From assembly GCA_963829705.1 (NCBI GenBank), contig CAWHJN010000003.1:124001-188000 (forward strand): DNA of 64,000 nucleotides. The letters are read 5' to 3'. How positions within the stretch are numbered: position 1 is the first letter of the stretch; every line of letters begins with the position of its first letter. This DNA is from CAWHJN01 sp963829705. GTDB taxonomy: Bacteria; Bacteroidota; Rhodothermia; Rhodothermales; BA12. Of the stretch, positions 9,505 to 17,534 are shown one piece after another. Below the pieces are notes generated by a model. That model had not been told where the DNA came from. It searched no databases and worked only from the letters and a program-made list of their open reading frames with translations. The translations under genes were made by a program, and so were the position numbers.

Positions 9505-10686
9505 ATGCTTTCCGCGCTCGTTTTCGACCTCGATGGCACGCTGATCGATTCCAACGGTTTGCACGCCGAGGCATTCGTGCAGGCGTTTGCCGACGAGGGC
9601 TTTCGGATTCCGCTGGACCGCATTCTGCCCGAGATCGGCAAGGGTGCGGACAAGCTGATCGCGTCGATTCTGGGCGACGAGGCGGCGAAAAAGCACCGCG
9701 ACGCGCTCACCGACGGGCACGAAAAGTACGTGCTGGCGCTGATCGAGGAGCAAGGCGTCGAGCCGCTGCCGGGCGCGGAAGCGCTGCTGAAAAACGTGCG
9801 GGCGCGCGGGCTGAAGATCGCCATCGCCACGGCCTCGCAGTCGAAGGTGCGCGACGCGCTGGCCACAGCGGCAGGCCTCGACCTCGAAAAACTCGCCGAT
9901 GCCATCGTCACCGACGACGACGTGGACCGCTCCAAGCCCGCGCCCGACACCGTGACGGCTGCCGTCGAGAAGCTCGGCCTGGCGCGCGGCGTCTGCGGCT
10001 TCGTGGGCGACACGCCGTACGACGCCCTCTCGGCCCGCCGCGCCGGACTCGCCGCCGTCGCCATCGCCAACCCCGCGCAGCCTACCGACGACATCCGCCG
10101 TGCCGGGATGCGCGCCATCTACCGCGATCCCGCCGACCTGCTCGACCACCTCGACGCCGCGCTCGAAACGCTCTCGCCCGGCCCGCACCGCCTCACCGAT
10201 GCCACGCTCGACATGCTCATGGACGCGGCGCTGGACGAGGCCCGGCAGGGCGCGCAGGACGGCGAAATCCCCATCGGGGCCGTCGTGGCGCGCTACGACG
10301 GGACGATTCTGGCGCGCGGGCACAACACGGCGCGGGCCACCGGCAGCCTCCTCGCGCACGCCGAGATGGCGGCGCTGCGCCACGCTGCATCCCATCTTTC
10401 ATCCGGCACGCGCGACACTCTCGTCGTCACCACGATGGAGCCGTGCGTGATGTGCCTCGGCGCCATGCTCCAGGCGCGCATCGACACAGTGGTGTTCGCC
10501 CACGAAGCGCCCGCCAACGGCGGCCTCGAACGCCTCGACCCCATCGACGGCGCAGATGCCGTGTGGCCGCGCAGCATCGGCGGCGTCGGGCGCGAAGAAA
10601 GCCGGGCGCTGCTGCACCGCTACGCCGACGCCCACCCGGAGGCCACGTTCGTACACGCCCTGCTGGCCAGCACGCCGGGCGCGTAG
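9505..10686 (+). CDS. HAD-superfamily phosphatase fused to a TadA-like nucleoside/tRNA deaminase
   Basis: 393-residue two-domain protein. Residues 1-222 form a HAD phosphatase: motif I DLDGT (8-12), motif II around ATASQSK (about 108-114), motif III Lys in RSKPAPD, motif IV GDTPYD. Residues 228-393 form a zinc-dependent deaminase of the TadA/guanine-deaminase type: HAE (285-287) and PCVMC (313-317), with GEIPIGAVVARYDG upstream. So one polypeptide carries a phosphatase and a deaminase; phosphoglycolate- or beta-phosphoglucomutase-like HADs and tRNA adenosine deaminase are the nearest families by eye. The junction reads straight through with no stop or frame change. ATG 9505 is preferred over upstream starts that fall in the hairpin at 9460-9489. 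Function of the pairing is unknown; nucleotide salvage is possible. Confidence 0.85.
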   Translation: MLSALVFDLDGTLIDSNGLHAEAFVQAFADEGFRIPLDRILPEIGKGADKLIASILGDEAAKKHRDALTDGHEKYVLALIEEQGVEPLPGAEALLKNVRARGLKIAIATASQSKVRDALATAAGLDLEKLADAIVTDDDVDRSKPAPDTVTAAVEKLGLARGVCGFVGDTPYDALSARRAGLAAVAIANPAQPTDDIRRAGMRAIYRDPADLLDHLDAALETLSPGPHRLTDATLDMLMDAALDEARQGAQDGEIPIGAVVARYDGTILARGHNTARATGSLLAHAEMAALRHAASHLSSGTRDTLVVTTMEPCVMCLGAMLQARIDTVVFAHEAPANGGLERLDPIDGADAVWPRSIGGVGREESRALLHRYADAHPEATFVHALLASTPGA

Positions 10687-10687
10687 T

Positions 10688-11317
10688 CTACACGCGCGCG
10701 GCGGGATAGAGGTGGTAGGTGCCCACCAGCGAGGCCTGATCGAGGATGTGGCCTTTCATCGCGGCCAGCGCGTCGTCGCCCGAAAAGTCGCCGTCGAGGC
10801 CGAGCGTCGGCACGTCGAGGGCATAGACGGTGAAGCGGTAGTGGTGGACGCGCTCGTCGTTCCACGGTGGGCAGGGGCCGTCGTAGCCGCCGTAGATGCC
10901 CTCCATCTCGTCGTCGTCTGCGAAATACTCGGTGTAGCTGTTGCGCCCGCGCCTGCCGTGCGGCGTGGGGCCGGTGTCTTTGCCGCGCGGCATGACGCCG
11001 TTGGAATCCTGCGCCTCGGCGAGCACACTGCGCGCAGGCGGAATGTCCACGAGCACCCAGTGGTAGAAATCCGTCCGCTCGCGGTCGTACTCGATGGTTT
11101 CGCCCGGCGTATTGGCTCCGTCGCTGTGCGCGGGCACATCGCCGTCCACGCACACGACGGCCAGCGACCGGGTGCCATCGGGCACGCCCTCCCAGGCGAG
11201 GTGCGGACTCATGTTGCGGCCCAACTCGACGGGCGCGTCGCCGTCGGCGGGGATGCAGAAGGCGTACTGCGGGTCGATGGGCTGGCCGTCGGCGAGGGAG
11301 TTGCTGCGGAGTTTCAT
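10688..11317 (-). CDS. YbhB/YbcL-type PEBP (Raf kinase inhibitor-like) protein
   Basis: 209-residue protein of the phosphatidylethanolamine-binding protein family, bacterial YbhB/YbcL branch. Typical elements are the N-terminal MKLRSNSLADGQPI, MSPHLAWEGVPDGTRSLAVV, the D-x-D-x-P ligand loop as VDGDVPA, HWVLVDIPP, YDGPCPPWNDERVHHYRF with the conserved GPCPP, and the C-terminal helix region. These proteins bind small anionic ligands; physiological roles in bacteria are poorly defined. ATG 11317 starts directly at the family's usual N-terminus. It converges on the HAD-deaminase gene with its stop codon almost adjacent (1 bp apart). Confidence 0.92.
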   Translation of the reverse strand: MKLRSNSLADGQPIDPQYAFCIPADGDAPVELGRNMSPHLAWEGVPDGTRSLAVVCVDGDVPAHSDGANTPGETIEYDRERTDFYHWVLVDIPPARSVLAEAQDSNGVMPRGKDTGPTPHGRRGRNSYTEYFADDDEMEGIYGGYDGPCPPWNDERVHHYRFTVYALDVPTLGLDGDFSGDDALAAMKGHILDQASLVGTYHLYPAARV

Positions 11318-11491
11318 AGGTCGATGAGGACTGAGAGGCAGAGCACCTGACACGCCGCCGGGTGCCTCGAAGGTTTCCAGACCCTGCACGTCATGCTCGA
11401 TATGGCAGGCCGAATGCGCTGGGGGCCACCTCGGCCCGTGCGAACCCGCTCCCTCACATGCGGGCGAGCGGGAGCGGAGCAGACGAGGGGG

Positions 11492-11905
11492 TCAGAAATC
11501 CACTCGCCCGCGCAGCGCCTTCGTCTCGCCACGTCGTTTTTTGGCTTCGAGGCGGCGTTTGCGCGAGCCTTTGGTGGGTTTGGTGAGCGTGCGTTTTTTC
11601 TGCGGCACCATCGCGTCCTGGATGAGCCCGCGCAGCCGGTCGAGGGCGTCTTGGCGGTTGCGCTCCTGCGTGCGGTGGCGCTGCGCCTTGAGCACGATGA
11701 CGCCATCGCTCGTGATGCGGCTGTCGGAAAGGGCGAGCAGCTTCTCCTTGTACACCTCCGGCAGCGACGACGCGCCGATGTCGAAGCGCAGGTGGATGGC
11801 CGTGGCGACCTTGTTGACGTTCTGCCCGCCCGCGCCCTGCGACCGCACCGCCTGCAGGTCGATCTCGGCGTCGGGCAGCGTCACCTTGTTGGAAATGCGG
11901 AGCAT
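11492..11905 (-). CDS. arfB: Alternative ribosome-rescue factor ArfB (YaeJ-type peptidyl-tRNA hydrolase)
   Basis: 137-residue protein of the class I release factor family lacking codon-recognition domains. The catalytic GGQ sits in RSQGAGGQNVNKVATAIHLR (residues 22-41), followed by the typical RITSDGVIVLKAQRHRTQERNRQDAL. The basic C-terminal tail (about 104-130, KKRTLTKPTKGSRKRRLEAK) is the segment that enters the empty mRNA channel of stalled ribosomes. It hydrolyses peptidyl-tRNA on non-stop ribosomes. Length and both functional regions fit the family. ATG start at 11905; it lies upstream of the PEBP gene on the same strand with a 174-bp gap that holds only a CCGCTCCC/GGGAGCGG hairpin near 11446-11477. 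Confidence 0.94.
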   Translation of the reverse strand: MLRISNKVTLPDAEIDLQAVRSQGAGGQNVNKVATAIHLRFDIGASSLPEVYKEKLLALSDSRITSDGVIVLKAQRHRTQERNRQDALDRLRGLIQDAMVPQKKRTLTKPTKGSRKRRLEAKKRRGETKALRGRVDF

Positions 11906-11980
11906 GGCGAAACGTCTTCGAGAAGGGCACAGGCGCGAGGCATGCGTACGGAGCGAGCCCGAGACGCGATCCCCGCCGCG

Positions 11981-12844
11981 TCACTCGGGCAACCGGATGC
12001 GGTAGAGGGCCGTCGCGGCGGTGACGTAGAGCGTCTTGTCGTCCTCGCCCCAGGCGATGTTGGTGGTCTGCTCGGGGATGGCCACCTGGTGCAAAAGCGT
12101 GCCGTCGGGCGCGTATATCTCGACGCCCACGGGCGCGGTGACGTAAACGCGGCCATCTTTTCCCGTCTTCAACCCGTCCGTCGCACCCTCGCCCTCGGAA
12201 GCCGCAAACAGGCGTCCATTGGAAAGCGTGTGGTTTTCTACGTCGTAGGCGAGCGTCGTGTGCGTATCCGAGGTCGTGACGTAGAGCGTCTCGAAGTCCG
12301 GCGAGAACGCGATGCCGTTGGGGCGGCTGAGACTGTCGACGAGCAGCGTGAGCGTGCCGTCGGAGGCGACGCGGTAGACGCCCTGAAAATCCAGTTCGGC
12401 TTCTTCGGGCGGCGTGCTCCAGCCGGGGTCGGTGAAGTAGATGGAGCCGTCGGGGTGGACGGCGAGGTCGTTGGGATTGGTGAGGTGCTTGCCATCGTAG
12501 TGCGAGGCGAGCACGGTTTCGGTGCCGTCGGGTTCGAGGCGGGCGAGCACGCGCGCACCGTCCTGCGCCATCAGCAACCGCCCCTCGGCGTCGAAGGCGA
12601 GGCCGTTGCTTTTCTGCGACGGGGTGCGGAAGACCGTCACGCTGTCGGCCTCTGTCCACCGGTAGATGGTGTTGGCGGGGATGTCGCTGAAGTAGAGCGC
12701 GCCGTCGTGCCAGACGGGGCCTTCGGTGAACTGGAACCCGTCGGCGAGGCGTTCGAGCGTGGGTTCGGCAGCAACGGGCGGCGCGTCGGGTGCGGGCGGC
12801 GCGCAGGCGGCGGCGAGCAGGGCGAAGAGGGCAACGAGGCGCAT
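11981..12844 (-). CDS. SMP-30/gluconolactonase/LRE-like lipoprotein
   Basis: 287-residue lipoprotein: signal MRLVALFALLAAAC with lipobox LAAAC (Cys14) followed by a Pro/Ala linker, then a six-bladed SMP-30 type beta-propeller. Family landmarks are FTEGPVWHDGALYFSDIP, SNGLAFDAEGRLLMAQDG, LTNPNDLAVHPDGSIYFTDP, and LSRPNGIAFSPDFETLYVTTSD, which carry the Glu, Asn and Asp metal ligands of gluconolactonases. It would hydrolyse sugar lactones or similar esters in the periplasm or on the outer membrane; the real substrate is not known. ATG 12844 gives a good signal peptide; a longer frame upstream has none. Confidence 0.92.
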   Translation of the reverse strand: MRLVALFALLAAACAPPAPDAPPVAAEPTLERLADGFQFTEGPVWHDGALYFSDIPANTIYRWTEADSVTVFRTPSQKSNGLAFDAEGRLLMAQDGARVLARLEPDGTETVLASHYDGKHLTNPNDLAVHPDGSIYFTDPGWSTPPEEAELDFQGVYRVASDGTLTLLVDSLSRPNGIAFSPDFETLYVTTSDTHTTLAYDVENHTLSNGRLFAASEGEGATDGLKTGKDGRVYVTAPVGVEIYAPDGTLLHQVAIPEQTTNIAWGEDDKTLYVTAATALYRIRLPE

Positions 12845-12845
12845 G

Positions 12846-12917
12846 GGGATTTCTGGATTTCGGAAGTCGAAAGGGGATTTCGCAGGTCGGAATCGTAGAG
12901 ACGTGCCGCAGCACGTC
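12846..12917 (-). repeat. Start-proximal gap repeat variant plus palindrome
   Basis: Directly upstream of the lipoprotein start. Plus-strand 12862-12870 reads GGAAGTCGA and 12885-12892 GGTCGGAA, a diverged gap repeat in antisense to the gene. At 12900-12917 follows GACGTGC, CGCA loop, GCACGTC, preceded by CGTAGA. The arrangement copies that at 1641-1685. Confidence 0.4.
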
Positions 12918-13023
12918 CTGGCGTGTGGGCACACGCTGCCCACAAGGATACCACGCGGCGCGCGAGGCAGCGTGGTGCAGTGCGCGTATTTTGGTGCATC
13001 CCGCACTGTTTGTCTGGAATCCC

Positions 13024-14370
13024 ATGCTCCACGCCGTCGTCGAACGGGTCAGCACCCGGCTGCTCGAACGCCTTCCCCCCGACCGCACCTACACGCTGCC
13101 CGCCCTCGGGCAGGCAGGGCTGCCCGGCCCCATCGCCCACTTTATCGCGCAGACGCTCCAGCGCCGCCTCGAAGCCGAGGTACAGGCCCTCGCCGACGCG
13201 CGCACGGCGTGGTTCGAGCACGGCCACGCCGACGTGCAGGCGGCGCACGAGCGCTACGTCGAGGCGCTCTCCGAGCACGCCCAGGTACCCGCCGAGGAGT
13301 GGGAGCGCACGCTGCGGCAGGCCGTCGAAGGGGTGGTGCCGTTTCTCGTGCAGCCCGCCCGCACCCTCGGCGCGTTCGTCTTCCCCGAAGGGCGCGACGT
13401 GCTGCCCGCTGCCGTCGTGCTGCGGCGGATGCGGTATTTCAACGCGTATCCGTACCTCGGCGAAGTCGTGGCGGCGTACGTGCAGCGCAAAAAGCTCGCC
13501 GACGTAGACCGGGCGACCTTCGTGCCGCTCCTCCACCGCATCGAGCACCGCACGCCCGGCGAGTACGACCCGGAAGGCTGGCTCACGCTGCTGAAGCCGC
13601 TCTACTACGCGCTCGGCGAGGGCACGCCGCCGCGTGTGGGCGCGGACCTGCTGGCCCGCTTTTTCAGCGACAAAGGGATGCGCGCTGTGGCCGAGAAGCT
13701 GGAGCAGACCGACGCACCCCTCGACGCCAACGCCCTGCGGACGCTGCTCGAACACGCGACTGCGCCGGAGCCGGCGCCAGAAGCCGCGCCGCAGCCCGAC
13801 CCTACTCCGCACCAGGCTGCGCCGGTACCGCCTGCCCCAGCACCGCCCCCCGCCGCCGCACCATCTCCCGCGCCCGCGCCGCCTCCGGATACCGCTTCCG
13901 CCTCGGGTGCCGTGCCGTTGTGGCAGCGCTACCAGCAGAGCGGCGGGCGCCCCTCCACACCGGCAGCACCACCCGCCGCCCGGCCCGGCCCTACTGTCGT
14001 GCAGCAGCCACCGCCGACGCGCCCCGCACCGCCGGTGTCCCGACCGGGGCCGCACGACAAGGCCGCGCCACTGTGGCAGCGCTTTCGTGGCGGCGACCGC
14101 CCCGAGCCCGGTGCCGAACCCGACACGCTCGACACGCTCGAACACGCCGTGCTCGGTAAGCGCGCGCGGCAGCAGCGCCCCCAGTTCGTGCGCGCGCTGT
14201 TTTCCGGCTCGCCCGAAGCGTACCGCGCGCTTCTCGAAAAGCTGCGCGACGCACCCTCGTGGGCCGAGGCATCGCGCCTTATCGCCGAAGCGTTCCGGCA
14301 GCACCACGTCAACATCTACCAGGAGGCCGCCGTCGCCTTCACCGATCTGGCCGAGGCGCGGTTCTCGTAA
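13024..14370 (+). CDS. Conserved-looking protein of unknown function with Pro/Ala-rich linker and two PLWQR motifs
   Basis: 448-residue cytoplasmic protein; I do not recognise a family. Residues 1-245 look folded and mostly helical (for example LRRMRYFNAYPYLGEVVAAY). Residues 246-345 are a Pro/Ala-rich, probably disordered linker. Residues 370-448 form a short helical domain (RALFSGSPEAYRALLEKLRD, AEAFRQHHVNIYQEAAVAF). The linker carries two copies of a short motif, PLWQRY at 298-303 and PLWQRF at 349-354, which suggests a repeated binding peptide for one partner. No signal peptide or membrane segment. ATG 13024 is preceded by a non-coding gap. Followed 4 bp later by a strong terminator, so it is the last gene of its transcript and probably the only one. 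Confidence 0.8.
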   Translation: MLHAVVERVSTRLLERLPPDRTYTLPALGQAGLPGPIAHFIAQTLQRRLEAEVQALADARTAWFEHGHADVQAAHERYVEALSEHAQVPAEEWERTLRQAVEGVVPFLVQPARTLGAFVFPEGRDVLPAAVVLRRMRYFNAYPYLGEVVAAYVQRKKLADVDRATFVPLLHRIEHRTPGEYDPEGWLTLLKPLYYALGEGTPPRVGADLLARFFSDKGMRAVAEKLEQTDAPLDANALRTLLEHATAPEPAPEAAPQPDPTPHQAAPVPPAPAPPPAAAPSPAPAPPPDTASASGAVPLWQRYQQSGGRPSTPAAPPAARPGPTVVQQPPPTRPAPPVSRPGPHDKAAPLWQRFRGGDRPEPGAEPDTLDTLEHAVLGKRARQQRPQFVRALFSGSPEAYRALLEKLRDAPSWAEASRLIAEAFRQHHVNIYQEAAVAFTDLAEARFS

Positions 14371-14374
14371 ACAG

Positions 14375-14412
14375 AAAGCCCCGGCAACCGCGAAGGTCAC
14401 CGGGGCTTTTTT
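14375..14412. terminator. Intrinsic terminator between convergent genes
   Basis: AAAGCCCCGG (14375-14384) pairs with CCGGGGCTTT (14400-14409), followed by T to 14412. It serves the plus-strand gene ending at 14370, and its A-rich 5' side could serve the convergent minus-strand gene ending at 14430. Confidence 0.88.
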
Positions 14413-14429
14413 GTCTGAACGTTGGCCGA

Positions 14430-15761
14430 TCAGCGTGCGATCACGACCGTTCGCGTGAGGCTCGCCGCGCCTGCCTCGACGCGCAGCACATAGCTGCCCG
14501 AGGCGAAACCGCTCACGTCGAGCATGAACGCGCCCGACACGTCATCCTGCGAAGCCACCTTGCGGCCCAGCGCGTCGTAGAGCGTGACGCTCGCCGTCTG
14601 CGCCGACGGCACCGAGAGGCTGCCACGGATGGCGTCCGTGGCAGGCACGCCGTAGAGTGCGAGCGCGAGGCCGTCGGCGTCGAGCGTCAGTTCTACTTCG
14701 GGCGAGTAGTCGAAGGCCCCGTCGAAGTCGATCTGCTTGAGGCGGAAGACGTGCGTGCCGGGTTCGAGGCCGGTGGCGGTGTGAGCGTAGCGCGTCGTTT
14801 CGAGCGTGGTGCCGTGGCCGGGAGCGAAGCCGACCGAGCGGAAGGTGTCCGTGCCGGAGCGGTGTTCGATGTCGAAGCCGCTGTTGTTGGTTTCAGAGAC
14901 GGTCGTCCAGCGCAGCAGCGCGCCGTTGCCGTCGAGGGTAGCGGTGAAACTCACGAGTTCGACGGGCAGCGTGCTGCTGACCGGCACCGTAATGCCCCAA
15001 ACACTGCTTGCTCCAGTGATAAAGTTGGCGTCGGCGTTGGTGCCGTTGAGATTGGCGCGGCCAATTTTGCCACCGGAGCAACCCCAGTACACATAGTTGT
15101 CGTCTGTGTCCACTCCAGCGCAGTAGCCACCCAGGGAGATAAAGCTCTGATCGGCACCTGTGCCGTCCAGATTTGCCCGCCCGATGGTTGAGGAAGAAGA
15201 GTAGTTTGTCCAGTACACGAAGTTTCCGTCAACCGCCACATGGTACGGGCTAACCGGGGTGGTGATCAGGTTCTGAGTGACGCCCGTGCCGTCGAGATTT
15301 GCTCGCCCAATGCCGTTGTTATCGGCCCAGTAGATGTGCGTGCCGTTGATGGCCACTCCCGTAACGGAGTTCAGACCGGTGATGAAGTTCAAGTTGACGT
15401 TCGTGCCGTCGAGATCGGCACGCCCAATTTTGCTGCCGCCCGCCCAGTAGATATAACTGTCGCTGGCGGCTACGGCATAGTTGAAACCCGTGCCGCTGAT
15501 AAAGCTGAGGTTGGCGTTTGAGCCGTCTGGATTGGCCCGGCCGATTGCGGTGCCAGTTGTCCAGTACACATAGTTTCCGTCTGTGGCCACGCCAATGGGT
15601 GAGCCTGCGCTGGGGATGAAAGTCAGGGTAGAGCCGGTACCGTCGACGCCTACCCGTCCGATTGTGCCACCGTAATTCGCCCAGTATATGTAGGGCTGGG
15701 CGGCGAGCGGGGCGGCGGCGCAGAGCAAGCCGAGGAGAGCAAGGAGGGTGTAGCGTTGCAT
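14430..15761 (-). CDS. Secreted YWTD-type beta-propeller protein with type IX sorting domain
   Basis: 443-residue exported protein. Signal peptide 1-22 (LLGLLCAAAPLAAQ). Residues 23-265 hold six tandem repeats of about 40 residues built on YWxxxxxxIGRANLDGTxxxxxFI, a low-density-lipoprotein-receptor-like YWTD propeller. A beta-rich fibronectin-like region follows (LPVELVSFTATLDGNGALLRWTT type). The last 80 residues are a type A T9SS C-terminal domain: SVTLYDALGRKVASQ, GSYVLRVEAG, ending RTVVIAR. So it is secreted across the outer membrane by the type IX system and probably surface-bound. ATG 15761 is chosen because it opens a clean signal peptide; the frame upstream has none. The repeat region uses visibly more A/T at third positions than its neighbours, suggesting recent expansion or transfer. 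Confidence 0.88.
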   Translation of the reverse strand: MQRYTLLALLGLLCAAAPLAAQPYIYWANYGGTIGRVGVDGTGSTLTFIPSAGSPIGVATDGNYVYWTTGTAIGRANPDGSNANLSFISGTGFNYAVAASDSYIYWAGGSKIGRADLDGTNVNLNFITGLNSVTGVAINGTHIYWADNNGIGRANLDGTGVTQNLITTPVSPYHVAVDGNFVYWTNYSSSSTIGRANLDGTGADQSFISLGGYCAGVDTDDNYVYWGCSGGKIGRANLNGTNADANFITGASSVWGITVPVSSTLPVELVSFTATLDGNGALLRWTTVSETNNSGFDIEHRSGTDTFRSVGFAPGHGTTLETTRYAHTATGLEPGTHVFRLKQIDFDGAFDYSPEVELTLDADGLALALYGVPATDAIRGSLSVPSAQTASVTLYDALGRKVASQDDVSGAFMLDVSGFASGSYVLRVEAGAASLTRTVVIAR

Positions 15762-15950
15762 CGTGTAGAACAAGCAGGAGGTTGGAGATAAAACAGACAC
15801 TCCTGCCGAGGTGCAGAAAGCGTGGTGCGCGCCCTGCTAACCAGTTCCATGCCACGCATTCGAAGGTGCTTTGCACGCTGTTCTATGCTCCTGCCGTAGC
15901 TTGGTGGCACGTTTTGCCCGGCACCTTTTTCCCCGCCTCCCACGCTGTCC

Positions 15951-17504
15951 ATGCATACCCCCGACGAACTCTTTCACGACCTCGACCAGCGCCGCCAGCA
16001 GTCCCGCGAGGGCGGCGGCGAGGCCCGCATCCAGAAGCAGCACGACAAAGGCAAGCTCACCGCGCGCGAGCGCATCGACCTGCTCGTGGATCGCGGCTCG
16101 TTCGTCGAGATCGGCGCGTTTGTGCGCCACCAGGCCACCGCCTTCGGCCTGGCCGACGACCGTCCCTACGGCGACGGCGTGATCACGGGCTGGGGCACGG
16201 TGGACGGGCGCACCGTCTACGTCTTCGCGCAGGACTTCACCGTTTTCGGCGGCTCGCTCGGTGAGGCGCACGCGCAGAAGATCGTCCGGTTGATGCACCT
16301 GGCGATGGAGAACGGCGCGCCCATCATCGGCCTCAACGACTCGGGGGGCGCGCGCATCCAGGAAGGCGTGGCAGCGCTCGGCGGCTACGCGGATATTTTC
16401 CTGCTCAACACGCTCGCCTCGGGCGTCGTCCCGCAGATCTCCGCCATCATGGGGCCGTGCGCGGGTGGGGCCGTCTACAGCCCGGCCATCACCGACTTCG
16501 TGTTCATGGTCAAAGGAACGAGCTACATGTTCGTCACGGGCCCGAACGTCGTCAAAACCGTGACCAACGAGGAGGTCACGCAGGAAGAACTCGGCGGCGC
16601 GGACACGCACGCGAGCAAGAGCGGCGTCGCGCACCTCGCCTGCGAGAACGAGGCCGCCTGTTTGATGAAGATCCGCGAGTTGCTCTCGTACCTGCCCTCG
16701 AACTGCGAGGACGGCGCGCCCCGCAAACCTACCCCCGATCCCATCGACCGGCAGGACGCCGAACTCGACGCGCTCGTCCCGACGAACCCCAACAAGCCGT
16801 ACGACATCCACGAGGTCATCACGCGTGTCGTGGACGAGGGGAAGTTTTTCGAGATCCACCCGGACTTCGCGCCCAACCTCGTCGTGGGTTTTGCGCGGCT
16901 GGATGGGCAGACCGTCGGCATCGTCGCCAACCAGCCTGCCGTGCTCGCGGGCGTGCTCGACCTGGCATCGGGCGTCAAGGGCGGGCGCTTCGTGCGCTTC
17001 TGCGACGCCTTCAACATCCCGCTCGTCGTCTTCGAGGACGTGCCTGGCTTCCTGCCCGGCACCGACCAGGAGTGGCGCGGCGTCATCCGCCACGGCGCGA
17101 AACTGCTCTACGCCTTCTGCGAGGCCACCGTGCCCAAGCTCACCGTCATCACGCGCAAGGCCTACGGCGGCGCCTACGACGTGATGAACTCCAAGCACAT
17201 CCGCGCCGACCTCAACCTCGCCTGGCCGACGGCCGAGATCGCGGTGATGGGACCGAAAGGGGCCGTCGAGATCATCTTCCGCAAAGAAATCGCCGCCGCT
17301 GACGATGCCGCCGCCGAGGAAGCCCGGTTGACGGAAGAATACCGCGACCACTTCGCCAACCCCTACGTCGCCGCCGAGCGCGGCTACGTGGACGACGTCA
17401 TCCGCCCATCGGAAACACGCCCCCGGTTGATCGCGGCGCTGAGGATGCTCAAGAACAAAGTCCAGACGCTGCCCCGCAAAAAACACGGCAACATCCCGCT
17501 GTGA
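15951..17504 (+). CDS. pccB: Acyl-CoA (propionyl-CoA) carboxylase beta subunit
   Basis: 517-residue carboxyltransferase subunit. It transfers carboxyl from carboxy-biotin to propionyl- or acetyl-CoA in the cytosol. The crotonase-like N-half has GKLTARERIDLLVDRGSF, VFAQDFTVFGGSLGEAHAQK, the oxyanion-hole segments NDSGGARIQEG and MGPCAGGAVYSPAITDF; the C-half has GFLPGTDQEWRGVIRHGAKL and TRKAYGGAYDVMNSKH. Length equals the family norm. Substrate (propionyl versus acetyl) cannot be fixed from sequence alone, but the closest pattern is PccB. No biotin carboxylase or carrier gene is adjacent. Upstream TTTG at 15870 and TAGCTTGG at 15897 resemble a Bacteroidota promoter with a long spacer (23 nt). 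Confidence 0.95.
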   Translation: MHTPDELFHDLDQRRQQSREGGGEARIQKQHDKGKLTARERIDLLVDRGSFVEIGAFVRHQATAFGLADDRPYGDGVITGWGTVDGRTVYVFAQDFTVFGGSLGEAHAQKIVRLMHLAMENGAPIIGLNDSGGARIQEGVAALGGYADIFLLNTLASGVVPQISAIMGPCAGGAVYSPAITDFVFMVKGTSYMFVTGPNVVKTVTNEEVTQEELGGADTHASKSGVAHLACENEAACLMKIRELLSYLPSNCEDGAPRKPTPDPIDRQDAELDALVPTNPNKPYDIHEVITRVVDEGKFFEIHPDFAPNLVVGFARLDGQTVGIVANQPAVLAGVLDLASGVKGGRFVRFCDAFNIPLVVFEDVPGFLPGTDQEWRGVIRHGAKLLYAFCEATVPKLTVITRKAYGGAYDVMNSKHIRADLNLAWPTAEIAVMGPKGAVEIIFRKEIAAADDAAAEEARLTEEYRDHFANPYVAAERGYVDDVIRPSETRPRLIAALRMLKNKVQTLPRKKHGNIPL

Positions 17505-17534
17505 ACCGTCTGCCCCGTCGGGCGTGCGCCACGG

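Noticed and set aside
11446..11477. CCGCTCCC/GGGAGCGG hairpin as arfB terminator
   Set aside because: No T tract on either strand; only mentioned in the arfB entry.
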